From NCBI GenBank assembly GCA_001303545.1, contig LJUA01000057.1, positions 1 through 9,742 on the forward strand: a DNA stretch of 9,742 nt, given 5' to 3'. The translations under genes and the position numbers were made by a program. This stretch comes from Dehalococcoidia bacterium SM23_28_2 (GTDB lineage Bacteria > Chloroflexota > Dehalococcoidia > SM23-28-2). A model generated the notes under the pieces. It was not told where the DNA came from. It made no database searches and saw only the letters and a list, made by a program, of their open reading frames with translations. Positions 6,822-9,742 of the stretch are shown here, piece by piece. Numbering within the stretch: position 1 is the stretch's first letter; every line of letters starts with the position of its first letter.

Positions 6822-7463
6822 CTACGGCTCAGGCGGCGAGTCGGGAGGCTCGGGTGGCGTGGCGGGGCTGGCCGGCGGCGGTGCGGCGGGTGCCGGCGGC
6901 GGTGCGAAGCTGACCTCCGGAACCTCTCGTCCTTCCTCCGGCGCCTCGAAGAACTCGAACCGCTTGAATCCGAACATGTTGGCCACCATCACGCTGGGAA
7001 ACGTCTGGATGCGGGTGTTGAAGTCCGTGACGTTCCGGTTGTAGAACTGGCGGGCGTAGGCGATCTTCTCCTCGATGTCCGAGAGCTCGTTCTGGAGGTC
7101 CAGGAAGTTCTGGTTCGCCTTGAGCTCTGGGTAATTCTCCGCCACGGCGAACAGAGAACGCAGCGTCTGGGTAAGGAAGTTGTTGGCCTGCGCCGCCTCC
7201 GCTGCCGTTCCCGCCTGCTGTAGCATCGCCCGGGCGCGGGTCACGTTTTCGAAGGTCTGGCGCTCGTGGGCCGCGTAGCCTTTGACCGTCTCGACCAGGT
7301 TGGGGATCAGGTCGGCGCGTCGCTTCAACTGCACGTCGATGCCCGACCAGGCCTCGCGTGTCCGAACTCGCGAACGTATGAGGCCGTTGTAGATGCCCAC
7401 CAGCACGAGCGCGATGAGCACAATGATGGCAACGATGACTACGATAGCGATTACCGCTGTCAT
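6822..7463 (-). CDS. lemA: LemA family membrane protein with a Pro-rich tail
   Basis: The 213-residue product starts with a membrane helix (about 3-24). The LemA signature follows: YNGLIRSR, then AWSGIDVQLKRRADLIPNLV (39-58), VKGYAAHE, and a long helical coiled-coil-like region (about 70-150). It closes with FGFKRFEFFEAPE and a 27-residue Pro/Ala-rich tail (187-213). LemA proteins expose most of their length outside the cytoplasm. Their biochemical role is unsettled, but they are very often found beside HtpX or TPM-domain proteins, as here. The start is the ATG at 7463, four bases after GGGAGGA; a GTG 27 bp upstream would place the ribosome binding site inside the gene. It forms a two-gene operon with the htpX-like gene. 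Confidence 0.94.
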   Translation of the reverse strand: MTAVIAIVVIVAIIVLIALVLVGIYNGLIRSRVRTREAWSGIDVQLKRRADLIPNLVETVKGYAAHERQTFENVTRARAMLQQAGTAAEAAQANNFLTQTLRSLFAVAENYPELKANQNFLDLQNELSDIEEKIAYARQFYNRNVTDFNTRIQTFPSVMVANMFGFKRFEFFEAPEEGREVPEVSFAPPPAPAAPPPASPATPPEPPDSPPEP

Positions 7464-7523
7464 ATGGTCCTCCCTCGATCGCCTGCCCACAATCGGGCGG
7501 TTCCGGGCCCTGTCAGCGCCTCA

Positions 7524-7553
7524 ATTTTAGCACGCGCCACCTCTGGCTGTCTT
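7524..7553 (-). promoter_or_regulatory. Predicted sigma-70-type promoter for lemA-htpX
   Basis: On the minus strand, AAGACA (7553-7548) and TAAAAT (7529-7524) are 18 bp apart, and TGC directly precedes the -10, giving an extended -10 element. Transcription would start near 7517, leaving about a 54-nt leader before the lemA ATG. The -35 lies directly after the stop codon of the preceding lipoprotein gene. Confidence 0.55.
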
Positions 7554-7554
7554 A

Positions 7555-8565
7555 TCAGCCAGCGGTGTAGGTCTTGATCGCTTGGTCGATGAAATCCGCG
7601 AAAGGGGGGCCGATGGTCCGGTTGGCCAGTTCGTTGGGGTGGGCATCGTACTCATCGGTTTGGTAGTCGGTCCGGAGCGTGTTGGTGGATGGGTCCGCCA
7701 GCAGATCGAAGAAGTCGAAGGTGAACACGTTCGGGTGGCCGTTCAGGTATTCATCCGAGGTTAGCCAGTTGGCGAAGGCGCGTGCCCTTGCCGCGGCCTC
7801 AGGGTCGGTATATGCGGCTACCTGCGGCGGTGGGGTGACGACAATGAAGATCTTGTTGGGATACTGGTCTATCCGGTCGCGGATGGACAGGTAGTAGGAC
7901 TTGTACTCGGCCAACTGGTCGTCGCTCTGGATATCGCTGACCGGAAAGCAGGACTTGAATGCGATGACGTCGTACTGCATCAGGTGGCTGAAGGTGTTGT
8001 CCGGCGGGTCTTGAAGCGGTTGGGCGAAGATATCGGCGAACCCGTCAGGGTCGGTGTTGTCATCGGGGACATCGAAGTTGCGACCGGTCCAGGTGCCGTC
8101 GGCCAGAACCAGCCCATCGTCATTGTAGCCGTGATCGTAGAACTCGTAGCCCAGACCGGTGAGGCGCTGGCGTACGTCTCCCTGCTCGATGAGGCTGGCG
8201 CCGGTGGAGTGGTGCAGGAAGATGACGCGGCGGAAGTCGGCTCCAGACGTGACCGTCGCCGTGGTCAAAAGCCTCGCTTGAGGGGAGCGTGTCGCTTCCG
8301 GCGTGGCTGCGGCGGCAGTTGTTGGTGTCGCGGTGGCTGTCGCTTCCGGCGTGGCTACGGCGGTTGTTGGGGTCGCGGCAGCCGTTGCTCCAGGCATGGC
8401 TGCGGTGGTAGCTGTTGGGGTCGCGGCGGCCGTCGCTTCCGGCGTGGCCGCGGTGGTAGCTGTTGGGGTCGCGGTGGCCGTCGCTTCCGGCTCCTGGTCC
8501 TCCGAGCATCCCGTGAGCAAGGCCAAGGCCAGCAAGACAACGGCAACGATGCTTATCGCTTTCAT
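7555..8565 (-). CDS. SGNH/GDSL-hydrolase-like lipoprotein with Thr/Ala/Pro repeat linker
   Basis: The protein has 336 residues. A lipoprotein signal peptide ends in LLTGC (Cys20). A repeat linker of about 16-residue units built from EATATATPT follows (27-89), then an alpha/beta domain (about 110-334). Within it, RRVIFLHHSTG (112-122) stands where SGNH hydrolases carry the nucleophile block; FKSCFP (203-208), IVVTPPP (241-247) and DAHPN (307-311) follow. A Ser120/Asp307/His309 triad would match the SGNH arrangement with its C-terminal DxxH-type block. This would be a surface esterase or carbohydrate deacetylase, but the substrate is unknown and the assignment rests on motif order. The start is the ATG at 8565, preceded by AGGTG; a longer frame upstream would bury the signal peptide. 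It follows the small gene ending near 8632 in the same direction. Confidence 0.75.
   Translation of the reverse strand: MKAISIVAVVLLALALLTGCSEDQEPEATATATPTATTAATPEATAAATPTATTAAMPGATAAATPTTAVATPEATATATPTTAAAATPEATRSPQARLLTTATVTSGADFRRVIFLHHSTGASLIEQGDVRQRLTGLGYEFYDHGYNDDGLVLADGTWTGRNFDVPDDNTDPDGFADIFAQPLQDPPDNTFSHLMQYDVIAFKSCFPVSDIQSDDQLAEYKSYYLSIRDRIDQYPNKIFIVVTPPPQVAAYTDPEAAARARAFANWLTSDEYLNGHPNVFTFDFFDLLADPSTNTLRTDYQTDEYDAHPNELANRTIGPPFADFIDQAIKTYTAG
8299..8487 (-). repeat. Four imperfect ~48-bp tandem repeats in the lipoprotein linker
   Basis: Four units of 16, 16, 15 and 16 codons each begin with Glu/Gly-Ala-Thr and run to a Pro (EATATATPTATTAATP and variants). The DNA shows the same CGTCGCTTCCGGCGTGGC-like core several times. 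Copy number may vary by slippage without breaking the frame. Confidence 0.8.
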
Positions 8566-8636
8566 CTCACCTACTGCCAGCATCGAATGGTAGAACCGAA
8601 GGCGGACGTCTGTGCAGATGTCCAACCGTCATCATC

Positions 8637-9059
8637 CTAGTCGCAGGCGCAGGGGGTTGGCAAGGAAGGAAGCTGCGCCCAAGCCACCGCCGCCGCGAAT
8701 CCACGAGATGGCGTGGGCCGGCAGCAGGGCATCGGTCTCGCTCTGCACGTAGCCCTCGATCCAGCTCGTGTCGGCGGCAGGCGTTTCCGTGGCCTGCGGG
8801 CTGGGGGTTGGCTCCGGGCTGAGAGCGTGATCCCCGGTGTGGCTTTGGGCGTGGGTGATGGCGTGGCCGCCGCCACCGGCGTCTTCAGGCTGCTCAGCTC
8901 AGGTACTGCGTCGGCTGCCTTGTCCATGAAGTACTGTACGAGGTCATCGATGGCCTTGTCGGAGAAGTCGGGGTACTGCTCCTTGAGGTAGCTCTTGATC
9001 TGGTCCGCGAGCTGCGTTCGGGCGGGAGCTATGCCCGACCCATCGCCACTACCAGCCAC
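8637..9059 (-). CDS. Small uncharacterised protein, probably frameshifted in its second half
   Basis: No family is recognised. The intact frame gives 140 residues. The first 76 are sensible: an amphipathic helical part (LADQIKSYLKEQYPDFSDKA and beyond) followed by a Pro/Thr linker ending KATPGITL. From there the frame turns Arg/Cys/Pro-rich and non-protein-like. The frame one step over, entered at 8820, reads SPEPTPSPQATETP then ADTSWIEGYVQSETDALL and ends at a TGA at 8632. Deleting one TC from CTCTC at 8821-8825 would join the two halves as TLSPEPTPSP. This looks like a real frameshift, a slippage site or a sequencing error. The GTG start has no ribosome binding site and the product has no export signal, so the N-terminus is also suspect. 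It lies between the DUF11-like gene and the SGNH-like lipoprotein. Confidence 0.5.
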   Translation of the reverse strand: MAGSGDGSGIAPARTQLADQIKSYLKEQYPDFSDKAIDDLVQYFMDKAADAVPELSSLKTPVAAATPSPTPKATPGITLSARSQPPARRPRKRLPPTRAGSRATCRARPMPCCRPTPSRGFAAAVAWAQLPSLPTPCACD

Positions 9060-9100
9060 ACGATGGAGCTGGTCAGCGGCAGCCAGAAGAGAGAGCGAGC

Positions 9101-9742
9101 CTAAGGGATGACATTGACCGTCAGCGAGGAGTAAGCCGTGTTGTTAGTGGGGTTGGGGTCAGAGAGGTAGGATGTAGAGATCGTGATGGAGTTGTTGAAG
9201 CCGAACTGACTAGCGCTCGGATTGGAGCAGCGGATGGTCCAGACTTCGTCGATGATCACGTCGGTGCTGACGGGGAGGTTGGCGGAGGTGGGGTTGGCCG
9301 GGCTGGCAGTGGCTGTGCAGCTGGCCGGAGTGGATGCAGCGGTAGAGATGTCGACGTCCACGGGGCCGGAGGGGCCATTGTTGTGGAGGGTCTTGCGAAG
9401 AGTGATGTTGGCATCCTGGGAGACAGGGATCTCGGTGGGTGGGCTGACGAACTGCTGACCGCTGATCTCCACGTCGGCTTCGCCGGGCGTAGGTGTAGGC
9501 GTCGGCGTCGGTGTGGGCGTTGGCGTCGGTGTAGGCGTAGGAGTGGGTGTAGGTGTCGGCGTTGGCGTTGGCGTCGGCGTTGGTGTGGGTATCAGCGTGG
9601 GTGTCGGTGGAGGCGTAGGCGCGGGCAGAGATGTAGGGCTTGGTGAAGGTGAAGGCCAGAGCGTGGGCGACGGCGCTGGAGGCGGCGTGGGTGTCTGCGG
9701 TGTATGACCGGAAGGCGGGATGGGCGTTGGGGTCGGCGTTGG
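9101..9742 (-). CDS. TP-repeat surface protein with DUF11/CARDB-like beta domain (start lies outside the window)
   Basis: The frame is open from the window edge to a TAG at 9101-9103, 213 residues without the N-terminus. The first 86 residues are a Pro/Thr/Ser linker ending in 17 consecutive TP pairs. After GEADVEIS comes a beta-sandwich-like domain of about 120 residues, containing LRKTLHNNGPSGPVDVDI and ending DPNPTNNTAYSSLTVNV. That ending is the hallmark of DUF11/CARDB-type repeats found in bacterial surface proteins. Two Cys (in ASCTATA and TIRCSNP) could pair. The protein is presumably exported and adhesive or structural (inference). The stop falls directly before a hydrophobic stretch in the same frame. 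An ATG- or GTG-initiated product limited to 9472 would cut the TP linker off and is less likely. Confidence 0.78.
   Translation of the reverse strand, partial: PTPTPTPIPPSGHTPQTPTPPPAPSPTLWPSPSPSPTSLPAPTPPPTPTLIPTPTPTPTPTPTPTPTPTPTPTPTPTPTPTPTPTPGEADVEISGQQFVSPPTEIPVSQDANITLRKTLHNNGPSGPVDVDISTAASTPASCTATASPANPTSANLPVSTDVIIDEVWTIRCSNPSASQFGFNNSITISTSYLSDPNPTNNTAYSSLTVNVIP
9485..9589 (-). repeat. 6-bp-period Thr-Pro coding tract
   Basis: Thirty-five codons spell Pro followed by 17 Thr-Pro pairs, with mixed third bases (ACG/ACA/ACC and CCG/CCA/CCC/CCT). The tract forms a flexible linker between the missing N-terminus and the DUF11-like domain. Confidence 0.9.

Noticed and set aside
7984..8640. 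218-codon plus-strand open frame over the SGNH-like lipoprotein
   Set aside because: It is the Gly/Arg/Cys-rich mirror of the repeat linker; the minus-strand frame has a signal peptide and ordered motifs.
8299..9589. CRISPR-like array
   Set aside because: The repeats are in-frame coding repeats without unique spacers of constant length.
9513..9707. Plus-strand Gly-Val repeat protein
   Set aside because: It is the complement of the Thr-Pro tract; the minus frame continues into a recognisable beta domain.

Overview
The window is GC-rich bacterial DNA, densely coding, with strong GGAGG-type ribosome binding sites and several exported proteins carrying Thr/Pro/Ala-rich linkers (TPTP tracts behind lipoprotein or signal-anchor segments). 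That mix, plus an ATP-type PEP carboxykinase and a LemA/HtpX pair, fits Chloroflexota (for example a Dehalococcoidia-like lineage). This is a compositional guess; no marker gene fixes it.

Left part (1-2673, all minus strand): a PDZ-only membrane-anchored protein (2673-1717), then a membrane-anchored HtrA/DegP-like serine protease with one PDZ domain (1589-414), then the N-terminal part of a lipoprotein that leaves the window (320-1). A perfect 16-bp hairpin separates the first two genes. A 22-bp tandem repeat overlapping a hairpin separates the last two. In the HtrA protein the position of the catalytic Asp is Glu.

Centre (2674-5880): a divergent intergenic region, then pckA (2991-4583, plus strand, gluconeogenesis). 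After a 350-bp gap comes a secreted acidic, Pro-rich protein with two 26-residue repeats and a C-terminal membrane anchor (4937-5572). Behind it lie a tRNA-like T-arm/acceptor fragment and a strong hairpin terminator.

Right part (5883-9742, all minus strand): read in the direction of transcription, a TP-repeat protein with a DUF11/CARDB-like beta domain (entering from outside the window), a small gene that looks frameshifted, an SGNH-hydrolase-like lipoprotein, and then lemA and an htpX-like M48 metalloprotease. A good extended -10 promoter for lemA starts right at the stop of the lipoprotein gene.

Most of the window therefore concerns the cell envelope: two quality-control proteases (HtrA-like and HtpX-like) with likely partners (PDZ-only protein and LemA), and several surface proteins of unknown role. 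I do not see a defence system, a CRISPR array, an insertion sequence or an obviously new multi-gene system. The best leads are the Asp-to-Glu HtrA with its PDZ-only neighbour, and the two reading-frame anomalies at 8632-9103.
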